64,000 bases of DNA from Labilibaculum sp. (GCF_963664555.1 NZ_OY761461.1:930001-994000); one strand, 5' to 3'. Positions 46,401-52,519 are shown, counted from the stretch's first letter. Made by a program: numbers and translations. The notes: generated by a model from the sequence alone, not told the origin.

Positions 46401-46733
46401 GATTCTGCCTATGTGGAAGTGAAGCCTGTTGGAATAGAGTCATCAAATGCATTTCTGCCTTTAGCCGGTGATGGAACGAATGATAGATTCTACGTAGGTG
46501 ATAATGAGAATATGGGAGGAGGTACTGATGACAGACTTTCCATTATTAAGGAGTATGAGATGTATGTTTATGATCGTTGGGGAGAAATGTTGTACAAAAC
46601 GAATGAGCAAGGATATAAAGGTGGATGGAATGGACAGTACAAAGGCAAAATTTGTCCGGCCGGAGCTTATGTTTGGGTCGTATTTATAAATGGGGAACTC
46701 ACCAATAAAGGAACTTTTATGTTGATACGATAA
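34467..46733 (+). CDS. Giant Ig-repeat surface adhesin with type IX secretion (CHU_C) signal
   Basis: A 4088-residue secreted protein. The signal peptide (MKVFKLVCIGLLFILPFSGM, cut after AQ near residue 32) is followed by an IgGFc-binding-like N-terminal region to about 530 (SHFISVMAVEDGQTTVNF, DQIVPVDQVRDKYIVMKG). A carbohydrate-binding-like jelly roll lies at ~592-768 (NGDFSDGFNGFD, MFLGYSDRQGEVVY). Roughly 35 Ig-like/PKD-like domains follow at ~775-3910, each with the pattern C-x(n)-W-x(n)-DxGxYxC. The last ~95 residues are the gliding-motility-associated CHU_C domain (AFLPLAGDGTNDRFYV, YEMYVYDRWGEMLYK, KGKICPAGAYVWVVFI), a type B T9SS sorting signal. The start is the ATG at 34467; an in-frame TTG at 34428 is less likely. 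The porP/sprF-like partner follows. This resembles SprB-type adhesins. Confidence 0.9.
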   Translation: MRNGKISTQLMKVFKLVCIGLLFILPFSGMAQYDYEHYVPPFYCSAQVGKQELFLSTNSEKDLSVFIEDGQGNTVAGPFTINRNQSKTYVFKTPGGATYSSHNSSTYPDGCSYSYGIIGPKELNKPLDGQGLRIYSYDGPFFANIRHGFSNGGEYGALTHGGSLSAKGAYAKGKDFYSGHLYSHTINYSDPSYSGGYPIRSHFISVMAVEDGQTTVNFSGIKCKYITKYDGANVVLESIDPSDVITGTLSKGQSYVIGVNLHTSQFSGETAMVRNGMNGTHITSTQKIVVNCGSWTAGAKPSQDIGFDQIVPVDQVRDKYIVMKGEGKAEPDPTAYYAGQERTIVVATQANTEVWVNGNNKGTLANAGDFIILDDIVNPKALPTLYIDTKDKDVYVYQTMCGTNQDWTNIGLNFIPPLTGLGIKEVVIPQANYITTGAGGLINPTVTVLSQKNVDVQRNGTSLSNPQDVPGTTEWVYYKVPNISGDCRFTGSKAINVAWTASSNTLGAAGYYSGFTKAVSPIHPVLNIDKEISLVCESYDENISVALVEPFPDFYEWYVNDFTGDPIIENGPLVVPAPDVETIYYVLGYYRDPSLDLLFNGDFSDGFNGFDSDYDIVTSNLVDPGYFALASTPVAENPVLADFGAMDGGRMFLGYSDRQGEVVYQVNELPVEENFSYIFKLHGRLAKENSTYNQSLKVLINDETIIEDFKIDKSTDWQSVSALWKPGTARKATIKILNHNLDTQDAFFALDSISFVQAVQDTAKFIAKVVPNFSYGSDGDIVHFCKGVSNSLDVSNGDISWYDYSWSKGGVDLIDGTEFSGVKSHELVFVNPQESQEGKYICTIGFKPEYQDCGTSDATVDVTVNVLVDEAATVKIDADKTNFCSGATANLNALVTGDAGGVKWFVNGGTSPVSVENPYLFNYPTGTYTVRCEVENGCGVDFDEVVINVLSSPDLVSLTSNDNLCVGEDIIVTALATGDGTLVYTWGRDTEILAETGNILNYPASMLDREATFKVKVKSVYTIAGETVECINGSGKAVFDLNIIPLVEFDKLLADAVVCEGDNHSYSVNMKYPGDFYTYSWTKEGTPITNNLSSYNLSDVKVTDAGNYRVDVTNQCNSEFSAADLIVTPKIKVNGFSLDKTGPFCSAANVTASFNVDNNGAVYIYQVKEPDGTIKTITNPYTFTVDASHQGIWEFFASSSCDAPVSFKRTLNMFSDFGTLSVADVGTCIGDNVTFEAKISTIPTATVLHYVWTDNLGNPIGTDSDKLELSNVQDADFGNYSVLVTDQCGNTKTATANLTKEAVTSPATGTSTVCVGDNYSTTLTYLGSPTFEWRFGDKDSGLIVGMTETLSLTNVSLAGAGVYYCNVTLSCGTAVIQRELKVNAHVSLVDPADKIIDICEGEKPLLSLLTTEINGNPADYSIVWKDNTGTNIGTGTSIQLDAHSIVGPYLYTATVVGVCETLIKTYRVIVHAKPTLSAVDNSITECSGPISLDVSASGEHKGIVWWKDGAVITDGNADPTNFVINPATSPSDDGDYIAKVESDYCGDAQVTINLDVRNTIVVTNQSPAYTVVCENVATNLFVTAIGDDIKYNWYKTTDPATTLSDKSNLDLGKITLAKAGEYKCELSNDLNCGNQTLTFDVQVNKDAAVTNPLSVTMCETDADPVFTVTGTGEAPVTYQWYDKNNIAVAGATSNSLTVTSPVNGQSYYCVVSGSTCNTATSAKATLTIIKNVSVTDPSDLTISDGANANFSVVASGEPFYTYQWQENTGSGWNNLSNGGKYSGVNLPTLQITGADQATFNGNQYRCEVISSGAVCASSVISNPATLTVTEVTKIAVQPTNTTVCFNTNANISAEGTTAGLTYTWYYKKGAGAYETAYGKDGITISEVGQVSTLTILADDLDINNWKFKCVVSDGVSADQVSNEIVINVLEDIAVTTADATYNPCVGQAFSMAVTATGDAIKYKWYKVGAEATILSTSASYNMSTISLVKAGTYKCEVYNELACHDEVRSFVVNVKALPTVTNPTDVTMCANDADPTFTVMGTAEGIVNYEWYDKDDNLVVGATSNILTVTSPVNGQSYYAVVSGDYCSTAKSNSASLTVLSEVSTTNPVDITVADGGNASFKVTASGEPIYSYQWQEDSGSGFTDLSDGGEYSGTTSSQLKLTGVLMANGFDGNIYRCIVTSSSCSGVATSSGAVLTLNNIIKIKDQPVDQKLCETNTATFTVEGTGAVTSFIWKYDKGTGFVDADGQDNMTVVTGGGISTLTVPNSTIVMNSWTFKCVLSDGLTDDDTNVVQLEVYETINVTTAVTNNLSKCEGESLVLPVATSSGSNIQYKWYESTSPGVVLSTSSSYDLGNVSLANEKTYKCDVYNDLACGDATISYVIDIKEDATVTDPADKVMCASDANPVFSVTGTAEGTVNYEWFDKDGTSVGNTSSLTVTTPVDGQSYYCVVSGDACNTATSAVAILTVYEEVSIVDDPLNSTIPDGGNATFTVKATGEPDYIYQWQEDIGSGWSNLSNGGKYAGVTSATLIITGADQTNFNGNQYRCVVGNTKCSANATSNLATLTITSVVKISGQPQNMEACLGGAVDFEITGKTLGLNYDWEYSTDGTTFNTVTGVPELNVVTDVNGSKLRIASTTLAMNSWTFRCIVSDGVSADETSGVASLNVVEPVSFDAIDDQNLCFGIEKQISLSNLIGTEPITFSWLKDAAEISTTSNVSIGAGDNGNYKLTAGNGGVCPDKKDDFVVYHYDELTIAAWSNSSQVCIGNNEVLSVDVTAIDPAKTAVYKWYKDGAPIAISSTYTLVAADKTQSGQYKVEVLDGCSTKTVFGYVNVYEPILASNTWDAETTLCVGTELKLETKVTGDVTSYVWTKDGVGFSANSTYLKSNVNGSDAGTYVCTVSGNCGADIVYVIKVNVLAKPEITTGIDAIATVCSGDPLELGPISVTGTYDNLIWTLNDNSTNSTAGTVLDLGTAELTEAGNYIVAVSNKCGSDFSLGNQVINPILALDPIAPQTTCAGNDVVFRAVATGASLNYQWLVDGVDQLVNSSELVIDAVDVITSDLNASETYNVECKITSTTGCGDDSQSTTLTVKPNTLLHTTLKNVPKYVGETYTMTVDVSGVDLVFEWTHELADGTKVPLTETGPSVTLTNITMADAGYYTCKIIGACGQRLASGKLTVKEPVTIVSGLNDLEEKCIGDPLSLSVSATGQIWSVKWFKNDVEIVGETSLNLYYSALGLADAAVYKCEIEGEGISVLTEKTTVRVYSQTALITPLEDRTFCEGITMDWNPDIDGTSSMTFEWTMNGAFVSDQKILHSDALALSDEGNYEIQVTSMCGDVSSSANLEVVQLPVYVASTAGTSICENEPLVEFTVEYTGEQLKYQWRKDGIDLPGKTSETLSLTNIQLSDAGDYNCRVYSTCGEEFSPVATLNVTAQLQVLSDQVDMEVCAGEDVSFTADAVGNNVNYQWKFDGVDIVDVPGAISGSNTSSLSIVSSQVSHSGYYTCILSDDCTDYRSTKPTELVVHALPNTAIYGRMVLCAKEDRVTYVLNQVGADVYSWNVNGGIFAGPEEGAKTRVTWEELSPGSLSVSIMDLATGCKSRVDSAVVLNSLPNVNLTNLGSKGVCENEFVLTGGFPEGGIYWVNGISQTEFNPSDRGAGTYAVHYSYTDGNGCSNVTPITNLTVDVLPVVDITDDITVGSCIPTPLSAKTDEDNIQWFRIQDNNRLLPDNLDNPNSMNPTFTPGKSQVLLAMVKDEHGCEGIDLLNLSVAPLPVVTTINDTTVSQCNQLVLQTDIVGDQDVISWTNPDHLDHADVRSPKIIDAPAGTHTYAINVTDLYGCDAAGEVTVTMVADPTLGEDKFGCEGDKYEIDITGMENPVWSDDDSSPARTIDKPGEYKLEVSNDYGCGDEQLFVINPKPNLGLKDTLIFEGQTVTFGPNLPSDYAPYFFEWQDGSIFQRFEVSETGTYKLKVEDNLGCVAIDSAYVEVKPVGIESSNAFLPLAGDGTNDRFYVGDNENMGGGTDDRLSIIKEYEMYVYDRWGEMLYKTNEQGYKGGWNGQYKGKICPAGAYVWVVFINGELTNKGTFMLIR
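39141..42467 (+). repeat. Three tandem ~1.1-kb super-repeats inside the adhesin gene
   Basis: Three successive blocks of 1116, 1104 and 1107 bases (39141-40256, 40257-41360, 41361-42467). Each encodes the same order of four Ig-like domains. Landmarks recur in each: NWYK/KWYK/KWYE, then LTVTSPVNGQSYY (copy 3 LTVTTPVDGQSYY), then YQWQENTGSGW/YQWQEDSGSGF/YQWQEDIGSGW, then WKFKCVVSDG/WTFKCVLSDG/WTFRCIVSDG. The protein copies are clearly homologous but diverged. Duplication of a four-domain unit explains part of the protein's length. Confidence 0.85.
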
Positions 46734-46979
46734 TTGCACGAAGATTTTATTTGTAAAATAAATTTAAATGGGTTTTGAGTTTCTATGCAAAAGGAAACTT
46801 AAAACTCATTTAAAAATATCTGTTTGTTGATAACATTCTGAACTATTGGAAATGACTTTTTGAAATAAAAAAATAAAATAATGCCGTATTTTATTAACAA
46901 AATAAATTTTGGCGCGTATAGTTTGAAATTAACCACTAAATGAAAATTCTCCTTTGGGAGAACTTTAATTATAATATTT

Positions 46980-47975
46980 ATGAAAAAGGCACTATTCGCT
47001 TTTTGTATATTGATTGCAGGGATTGTTTCTACGGGTAAAGCTCAGGATATTCGGTTTTCTCAATTTTATGCCAATAAACTTTATTTGAATCCGGCGCTTG
47101 CCGGTTCTACTAATTATTCCAATGTTAGCCTAAATTACAGGAACCAATGGCCAAATTTGGATTTACCCTATGTAACCTATAGTGTTTCATTTGATAATTT
47201 TTATGAAGCCATAAACGGGGGAATAGGTATTATGGTTATTCAGGATGATCAGGGAGATGGAGCACTTAAAACGACAAATTTTGCTGCGATGTATTCGTTT
47301 TACCTTCGGATTAATGATGATTTAATTGTGAGACCAGCCATTCAAGCGTCTTTTTTGCAAAAAAGAGTAGATTGGACAAATCTAGTGTTCCCGGATCAGG
47401 TGTCACCAATTCATGGTAAAATATTCGAGCATAACAATAATAATGATCCTGCGAACAGGAAAAAAGATGGATGGGATTTCTCGTTGGGAGCAATTGCCTA
47501 TTATAAAGATTTTTATTTTGGTATTGCTGCTCATCACCTGGCAAAGCCGGATCTTAGTTTTGATGATGAACAGGAAGATAAATTGGAAACCAAATATACT
47601 TTTCATGCAGGAGCTGAATTTGTATTAGGAGGAAGAAGTCGTAGTTATGTTGACAAGTGGATAATTGCCCCGGCCATACTATTTCAACAGCAAGGCGATT
47701 TTTCTCAAATGAATTATGGTTTGTATGCCAGCAAGAGTTCGATGGTTTTTGGATTGTGGTTTAATCAAAATTTTGAACTGAATTACGATTCATTTATTGC
47801 CATGGTTGGTTTTGTCACCGAAAGGTTTAAAGTTGCTTATAGTTACGACTACGCAATTACAAAATTGATCCATACCAATACAGGAGCACATGAGGTTTCG
47901 TTCTCATTTCCCTTGGCATTTGATACCAGTAAAAGGAAACGAAAGATTAAAGCCGTCCGTTCTCCGGTATTTTAA
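46980..47975 (+). CDS. PorP/SprF-family type IX secretion membrane protein
   Basis: A 331-residue outer-membrane protein with a signal peptide (KKALFAFCILIAGIVSTGKA). The family start follows: QDIRFSQFYANKLYLNPALAGS, then VSLNYRNQWPNLDLPYVTYS. Alternating beta-strands and an aromatic C-terminal region (VAYSYDYAITKLIHTNTGAHEVS) fit a 14-stranded barrel. PorP/SprF proteins are encoded next to CHU_C-type adhesins and are needed to export or anchor them (established for SprF-SprB). It follows the giant adhesin by 246 bases. A small perfect hairpin, TTCTCC-TTTG-GGAGAA, lies 17 bases before the ATG (46947-46962). A terminator follows at 48010. Confidence 0.93.
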   Translation: MKKALFAFCILIAGIVSTGKAQDIRFSQFYANKLYLNPALAGSTNYSNVSLNYRNQWPNLDLPYVTYSVSFDNFYEAINGGIGIMVIQDDQGDGALKTTNFAAMYSFYLRINDDLIVRPAIQASFLQKRVDWTNLVFPDQVSPIHGKIFEHNNNNDPANRKKDGWDFSLGAIAYYKDFYFGIAAHHLAKPDLSFDDEQEDKLETKYTFHAGAEFVLGGRSRSYVDKWIIAPAILFQQQGDFSQMNYGLYASKSSMVFGLWFNQNFELNYDSFIAMVGFVTERFKVAYSYDYAITKLIHTNTGAHEVSFSFPLAFDTSKRKRKIKAVRSPVF

Positions 47976-48009
47976 GATTAATAGAAAGAATAAATATAAA
48001 CTATAAAGA

Positions 48010-48038
48010 AAGGGCTGTCATTATTGGCAGCCCTTTTT
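48010..48038 (+). terminator. Terminator after porP/sprF-like gene
   Basis: AAGGGCTG (48010-48017) and CAGCCCTT (48028-48035) form a perfect stem, followed by a T run. Confidence 0.87.
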
Positions 48039-48058
48039 CATGTTTGATTCAAATTTAA

Positions 48059-48772
48059 TTATTTAATCCTTTCAATAAATTTGGCCCTAATTTTTTTCAG
48101 TAATTCAAGGTCAAGATTTTCAGCATAAATACGAATCATATCTACAGCTTTAAAATTGTCGTAAATAAAGCCTAGAGAGGCATCAAAATGAAACATCTCC
48201 ATATTGTATTTCACTTGCTGTGTCAAGTGCTCAAATTGTTTCCAGTTTAGCTTTTTTGGAATGGTAAAATAGCCATGGTTTGGTTCAATGTGATCAGAGA
48301 AATATCCATTACCAAGCTCATCCAATGCAAAAAACTTATCCAATTGAATCATTGCTTTGGAGTTGTGAGGTATCGATGCATTCGATTTTAAATTAATACC
48401 TTCTTCTATATAGCACGACTGTAAATCTTTTATTTGATCATATTGGGTTAACCTTCTAATTCTAATTACATGATAAACATCGTTATAAATTGTAATGGTA
48501 CCCATCGCAGCATGAAAATCTACTTCAAAATACGACATGATTTTTTGAGTAACCCGTGTAAACTCTTCTAAATCACATTTTTTGTCAGTTACCAAATAAA
48601 TGTAATGAGGCTTAATGTCTTTTTGAATTCCTTCATAATATTCATAGTAGCCGGGAAAAGGGTTGGTAGCTTCTAAAACAATTGTATTAGGCAATATTTT
48701 GCTGTCAATAACTTCAAGGGTTTCCTCTTTAAGCAGGCTTCCGAATTTAACTACAAAGTTCTTATCAGTCAT
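48059..48772 (-). CDS. Conserved-looking protein of unknown function
   Basis: A 237-residue soluble protein without signal peptide or membrane segments. I do not recognise the family. It starts with NFVVKFGSLLKEETLEVIDS, has a proline- and tyrosine-rich segment (NPFPGYYEYYEGIQ), a central part with HAAMGTITIYNDVYHVIRIR, and a charged helical end (DLELLKKIRAKFIERIK). Two similar-looking segments (EEFTRVTQKIMSYFEVDFHAA and EHLTQQVKYNMEMFHFDASLG) suggest an internal duplication, each giving a helix followed by F-D-A-A/S-M/L-G. That would be two copies of one alpha/beta domain (inference). It is convergent with the PorP gene and lies between it and yaaA on the same strand as yaaA. Confidence 0.72.
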   Translation of the reverse strand: MTDKNFVVKFGSLLKEETLEVIDSKILPNTIVLEATNPFPGYYEYYEGIQKDIKPHYIYLVTDKKCDLEEFTRVTQKIMSYFEVDFHAAMGTITIYNDVYHVIRIRRLTQYDQIKDLQSCYIEEGINLKSNASIPHNSKAMIQLDKFFALDELGNGYFSDHIEPNHGYFTIPKKLNWKQFEHLTQQVKYNMEMFHFDASLGFIYDNFKAVDMIRIYAENLDLELLKKIRAKFIERIK

Positions 48773-48877
48773 AGGAGAAGGATTTTCAGGTTTTTATTGA
48801 GATTGTCTTATTTAAACTTAGTAAAAATTGCGAGTAAAAACAAGGCCTTAAACGCTTTTAAATAAGGTAATTTTTCG

Positions 48878-49648
48878 TTAATGATCTCTTGTGAAAATAG
48901 GATCATTTTTTTTTGAAAGCATTGGATTGTACATGTATCCATCCAAATCAAAAGCTTTTAATTCTTCGGGATCGGTAATTTTATTCTGAATAATGAATCG
49001 AGTCATTAATCCTCTTGCTTTTTTGGCAAAGAAGCTAATCATTTTGTATTCCCCATTTTTTAAGTCTTTAAAAATAGGAGTGATTATTTCGGCTTCAATC
49101 TTCTTTTTATTGATGGCTTTAAAGTATTCGTTAGAGGCTAGATTTATTAAATGATTGTGATTGTTTTCTTTTAAACTTTGATTAATTGATTTGGTGATTG
49201 ATTCGCCCCAGAATTGATACAAATTATCTCCTCTGCCCGTTTTTATCTTTTTGCCCATTTCAAGACGATAGGCCTGAATCAAATCCATTGGTTTAAGAAC
49301 GCCATATAGTCCGGAAAGGATTCTAAGATCGGTTTGGGATCTTAGAAAATCTTCCTCAGAGAAAGAGGAGGCATCAATACCCGTATAAACATCGCCTTTA
49401 AAGGCCAATAAAGCTTGTTTTGAATTTTCTGCTGTAAAGGGAGTATTCCACTCGTGGAATCTTTCAAAATTCAGTTGTGCAAGTTTCGGACTGATTCCCA
49501 TCAGGTCGGCAATGTCATCGACTTTCAGTTTTCGAAGCTCTTTGATTAAAAGATTGGATTCTTTTAAAAATGAAGCATCAGAATGTATGTTTGAGAGTGC
49601 CGGACTTTCAAAATCCAGTGTTTTGGCAGGTGATATTACAATTAGCAT
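48878..49648 (-). CDS. yaaA: YaaA-family peroxide-stress protein
   Basis: A 256-residue YaaA (former DUF328/UPF0246) protein. The E. coli member lowers free iron and limits oxidative damage during peroxide stress and also binds DNA; the biochemical role is only partly known. Motifs: LIVISPAKTLDFESPA at the start, the region FKGDVYTGIDASSFSEEDF, RILSGLYGVLKPMDLIQAYR (YGVLKPxDLIxxYRLEMG), NLYQFW, NLASNEYFKA, and MISFFAKKARGLMTRFII. The length is normal with the ATG at 49648 (MLIVISPAKTL); the longer frame to 49702 adds unrelated residues. It stands upstream of the unknown gene at 48059-48772, possibly in one transcript. Confidence 0.93.
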   Translation of the reverse strand: MLIVISPAKTLDFESPALSNIHSDASFLKESNLLIKELRKLKVDDIADLMGISPKLAQLNFERFHEWNTPFTAENSKQALLAFKGDVYTGIDASSFSEEDFLRSQTDLRILSGLYGVLKPMDLIQAYRLEMGKKIKTGRGDNLYQFWGESITKSINQSLKENNHNHLINLASNEYFKAINKKKIEAEIITPIFKDLKNGEYKMISFFAKKARGLMTRFIIQNKITDPEELKAFDLDGYMYNPMLSKKNDPIFTRDH

Positions 49649-49760
49649 AGAGTATTTTTTATGATTGAATTTAAAATTACTTATAATTGCCTGAAACATC
49701 AATAGTGTTTATCATTATTGATAAAGACTTAGTTTTTGTCTATGAACCAATCCTAAAAAA

Positions 49761-49789
49761 CAAAAGGGTGCTCTGATTAAGAACACCCT
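49761..49789 (-). terminator. Terminator of the second S9 peptidase gene
   Basis: On the minus strand AGGGTG and CACCCT pair across a 13-base loop (49789-49765), followed by a short T tract. It lies 23 bases after the stop. Confidence 0.65.
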
Positions 49790-49811
49790 CTGATTTAACC
49801 GCCTCAAATTG

Positions 49812-52394
49812 CTATAAATTTTTATCCGGATATAAATCCTGCCACCATTGTGCTTGTTTTTTTAAGTGTTTTGCGAAATAGGCAAATATGGTGTTGTTCC
49901 AAAGTATTCGTTGGGTATAATTCTTAATGTGATGATCTTGATTCTTTACCTGAACAAAATCGACATCTTTCCACAGTAATTTTAATGCCTGATACATTTG
50001 AATGCTTTCACCAAGAGGTACATTCGTGTCAACACTTCCGTGAATTAGTAACATTGGTGTTACAACTTTATCAGCATTGAATAATGGACTTTGATCGATA
50101 TATAGATTTCGATTGTTCCAAGGAAATGATTTACCGGAAGCATTCACACTGTAAGAATATCCCCAATATCCTTCGCCCCAGTAACTGGTAATGTCACTAA
50201 TTCCGGCGTGTGAAATGGCTGCAGCAAAAATATTGGTTCTTGTTTGCAGCAACATCGTCATAAATCCACCGTAGGATGCACCAATACAACCTACGTGATC
50301 TGCATCAGCAAAAGAATGAGCTTTTAAGAATTTTTTAGTTCCCTCAATAATTTCATCAGCAGTGGTAATTCCCCAGTTGTTTTGGTGTTCTGCTGAGAAT
50401 TCCTGCCCAAAACCAACGGCTCCGCTTGGCTGAAGCAGATAAACAACATATCCCATTGATGCATAAAGATTCAAAGGATATCGGCCGCCATAGCTTCTTT
50501 CAACGGGTGATGTGCCTGCATAATAGTTTACAATTACAGGATATTTTTTATTGGAGTCGAAATTTGGAGGATAGTAAATTCTTCCAATAATGGTTTTGCC
50601 ATCTTCTTTGGTGAAATTCCAGTCTTCTGTTTTTCCAAATTTCACGTTTTTTAGATTTTGTTTTTGCGGATTAGAGATTAGCTTACTTGTATTCGAAGCC
50701 AATTCATAAACAAAAGCTTTGTAAGGTGAAGATATGCTGCATGCCGTGCAGGCAATGTTTTTTCCGTCGGCCGAAAGGCTAAAGTTGCCAATAACATCTG
50801 AATTTATTTGTAAAGCGTTGAATTCCTTATTAGTTGGTTGGTAACGATACAGTCGGATGTAATCTTTATCATTTGCTTTTAAATAGATATTCTTGTCCCT
50901 TTTGTTCCAAACAGCCTGGCTAACTGATGGGTCGAAATCAATTGTGATTGGTTCGGCTTTTTTGTTTTTCAGATCGAAAATGTACAATTGTCCGTCGTAA
51001 TTATTGGCCAATGGCTGTTTTCCAATGTTTTCGCCAAGTTTCCCAAAGCAGGAAGGACCTGCCTGAACCAAAAGCTGAGTGCCGTCAGGAGAGTATTTTG
51101 CCGAACCACCAAAAAGTTTGTCTTTCCAGATGGTATCAATCTCGAAAGTTTCGAGGTTCATCTGATAAAGATTTTGTTTATCGTAAGGATATTCCTCGTA
51201 ATCGGGACGTGATTGAGAAAAAAGAATGTATTTGCTGTCGGGACTGATATCCTGCAAGCCGGTTGTGATCGTTCCATAAGTTAAGCGTTGTTTTACGCCG
51301 CTGTCAACATCCAGTTTGTATAAGAAACTTCGGGTTCGAAACCAAGGCAAACGATCTTCCATTCCTTGAATTTTTCTGATTTTCCAATCTTCCGAATAAT
51401 CTTTCGTTACTGAGAAAATGATTTGTTTCCCATCGGGAGTCCAGTTGTAATCCGAAAAATCAGCAATACTATTGGCAATTTCCGTTTCTCTTCCGTTTTC
51501 AAAATCAAAAATAAAAAGGCTTGTTTTTTCGTTGTATTCTTTGGTGTACGAAATACGGTTTCCTGTAGGCAGCCACTGAATATTTGCCAGTTGACTTCCC
51601 CGGAAGGAGTATAAGATTTTTCCGCTCTCAATTTCCTGAATTTCTTTCCAGTTCTCACTATTGTCCGATGGAGGAAGTGTTCTGCTGTAACTAAGTAAGG
51701 CAAATTTACCATCAGAAGATAATTCGATGTTTCGTACATTTTCGCCATCCAATATTTTATGAATGGTAACGCTTTGTTGCGGCGATAAGGATAATTTTAT
51801 ATTGTTTTCATCCCAGGGCTTATTTGGAGTAATACCAAGTTTAAAGTCGTTCTTTTTCCCGCTTACAACTTTTACAAGGATGCAGTGTTTACCGGGTTCA
51901 ATCTTAAGTTCTTCCGAAAGCTCCTTGGCATCATCAGTTTCTGCCTTGTAGTGTGAAATCTTTTTTTCTCCATCGATATACACTTCAAGAAGTGGATAGG
52001 CTTCTATAATTAATTTTGCTTGCATCCATTCATCCGCAGAGAAATAAGACGCATAAAACAAAAGACTGTTTTCGGCAGATTTGCTGCCTGTAAAACCTTT
52101 TTTATTGGTGGCTGTTTTGCTCCATTGTAAGTTTTCACCGTTCCACTTTAAATTGTCCTTTTCAGCAGGTTGAAGTTCATCTATTTCAAGCTGATTGTCC
52201 TGTAAAAGGTTTTGTAATTCGAAGGTTTTTCCTTCGATGTTTTTTGTAGAGTGGAAAGCTGGTAGTTGTAAACTTACAGGATCGGTTTGAAGCCAGTTTT
52301 CAATTGTAATGCTTTTGCTGTTCTCTTTTTGTGCGAAGCTGCATGTGGTTGCAGTTAGCAGTACCATCATTGTAGGTACAAAATATCTTTTCAT
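49812..52394 (-). CDS. S9-family prolyl-oligopeptidase, exported
   Basis: An 860-residue secreted serine peptidase with a cleavable signal peptide (start MKRYFVPTMMVLL, end near CSFAQ). An N-terminal beta-sandwich-like part (to ~215) precedes a beta-propeller (~225-590) with DFSDYNWTPDGKQIIFSV and KYSPDGTQLLVQAG blades. The catalytic domain has S707 in GASYGGFMTM, D789 in IHGSVDTNVPLGES, and H821/H822 in QDHHIKN. The order and length fit dipeptidyl-peptidase-like S9 enzymes of Bacteroidota that use peptides as food. The start codon region copies that of a 23-codon ORF just upstream (52413-52484), which suggests linked translation. No promoter consensus was found. Confidence 0.92.
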   Translation of the reverse strand: MKRYFVPTMMVLLTATTCSFAQKENSKSITIENWLQTDPVSLQLPAFHSTKNIEGKTFELQNLLQDNQLEIDELQPAEKDNLKWNGENLQWSKTATNKKGFTGSKSAENSLLFYASYFSADEWMQAKLIIEAYPLLEVYIDGEKKISHYKAETDDAKELSEELKIEPGKHCILVKVVSGKKNDFKLGITPNKPWDENNIKLSLSPQQSVTIHKILDGENVRNIELSSDGKFALLSYSRTLPPSDNSENWKEIQEIESGKILYSFRGSQLANIQWLPTGNRISYTKEYNEKTSLFIFDFENGRETEIANSIADFSDYNWTPDGKQIIFSVTKDYSEDWKIRKIQGMEDRLPWFRTRSFLYKLDVDSGVKQRLTYGTITTGLQDISPDSKYILFSQSRPDYEEYPYDKQNLYQMNLETFEIDTIWKDKLFGGSAKYSPDGTQLLVQAGPSCFGKLGENIGKQPLANNYDGQLYIFDLKNKKAEPITIDFDPSVSQAVWNKRDKNIYLKANDKDYIRLYRYQPTNKEFNALQINSDVIGNFSLSADGKNIACTACSISSPYKAFVYELASNTSKLISNPQKQNLKNVKFGKTEDWNFTKEDGKTIIGRIYYPPNFDSNKKYPVIVNYYAGTSPVERSYGGRYPLNLYASMGYVVYLLQPSGAVGFGQEFSAEHQNNWGITTADEIIEGTKKFLKAHSFADADHVGCIGASYGGFMTMLLQTRTNIFAAAISHAGISDITSYWGEGYWGYSYSVNASGKSFPWNNRNLYIDQSPLFNADKVVTPMLLIHGSVDTNVPLGESIQMYQALKLLWKDVDFVQVKNQDHHIKNYTQRILWNNTIFAYFAKHLKKQAQWWQDLYPDKNL

Positions 52395-52510
52395 GTGTTT
52401 ATAATTTGATTTTTATTTGTCACATGGAACACCCAAATTGCAAGCATCTTCCTGTGTGTAAAGCATTTTATATGGGTGTTTCATCTGTTTATAATTTTAA
52501 GTTTTTGTCA
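52391..52510. repeat. Duplicated initiation-region repeat and inverted repeat upstream of the S9 peptidase
   Basis: TCATGTGTTTATAATTT (52391-52407) is repeated as TCATCTGTTTATAATTT (52481-52497), and both are followed by T-rich TTTGTCA-like sequence. Each copy contains a start codon on the minus strand. Between them ATGGAACACCCA (52424-52435) and TGGGTGTTTCAT (52473-52484) form an inverted repeat with 11 of 12 pairs. Confidence 0.65.
52413..52484 (-). CDS. Small upstream ORF (23 codons) before the S9 peptidase
   Basis: The ATG at 52484-52482 opens 23 codons ending in TAA at 52413, 18 bases before the peptidase ATG. The product starts MKHPYKMLYTQEDACN and ends LGVPCDK, with two Cys six residues apart. 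The minus-strand context AAATTATAAACAG before its ATG is nearly identical to AAATTATAAACAC before the peptidase ATG, so the initiation region has been duplicated or conserved twice. Too short for family assignment. It may be a regulatory uORF or a small peptide; expression is not shown by the sequence. Confidence 0.4.
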   Translation of the reverse strand: MKHPYKMLYTQEDACNLGVPCDK

Positions 52511-52519
52511 GATAGCCTG

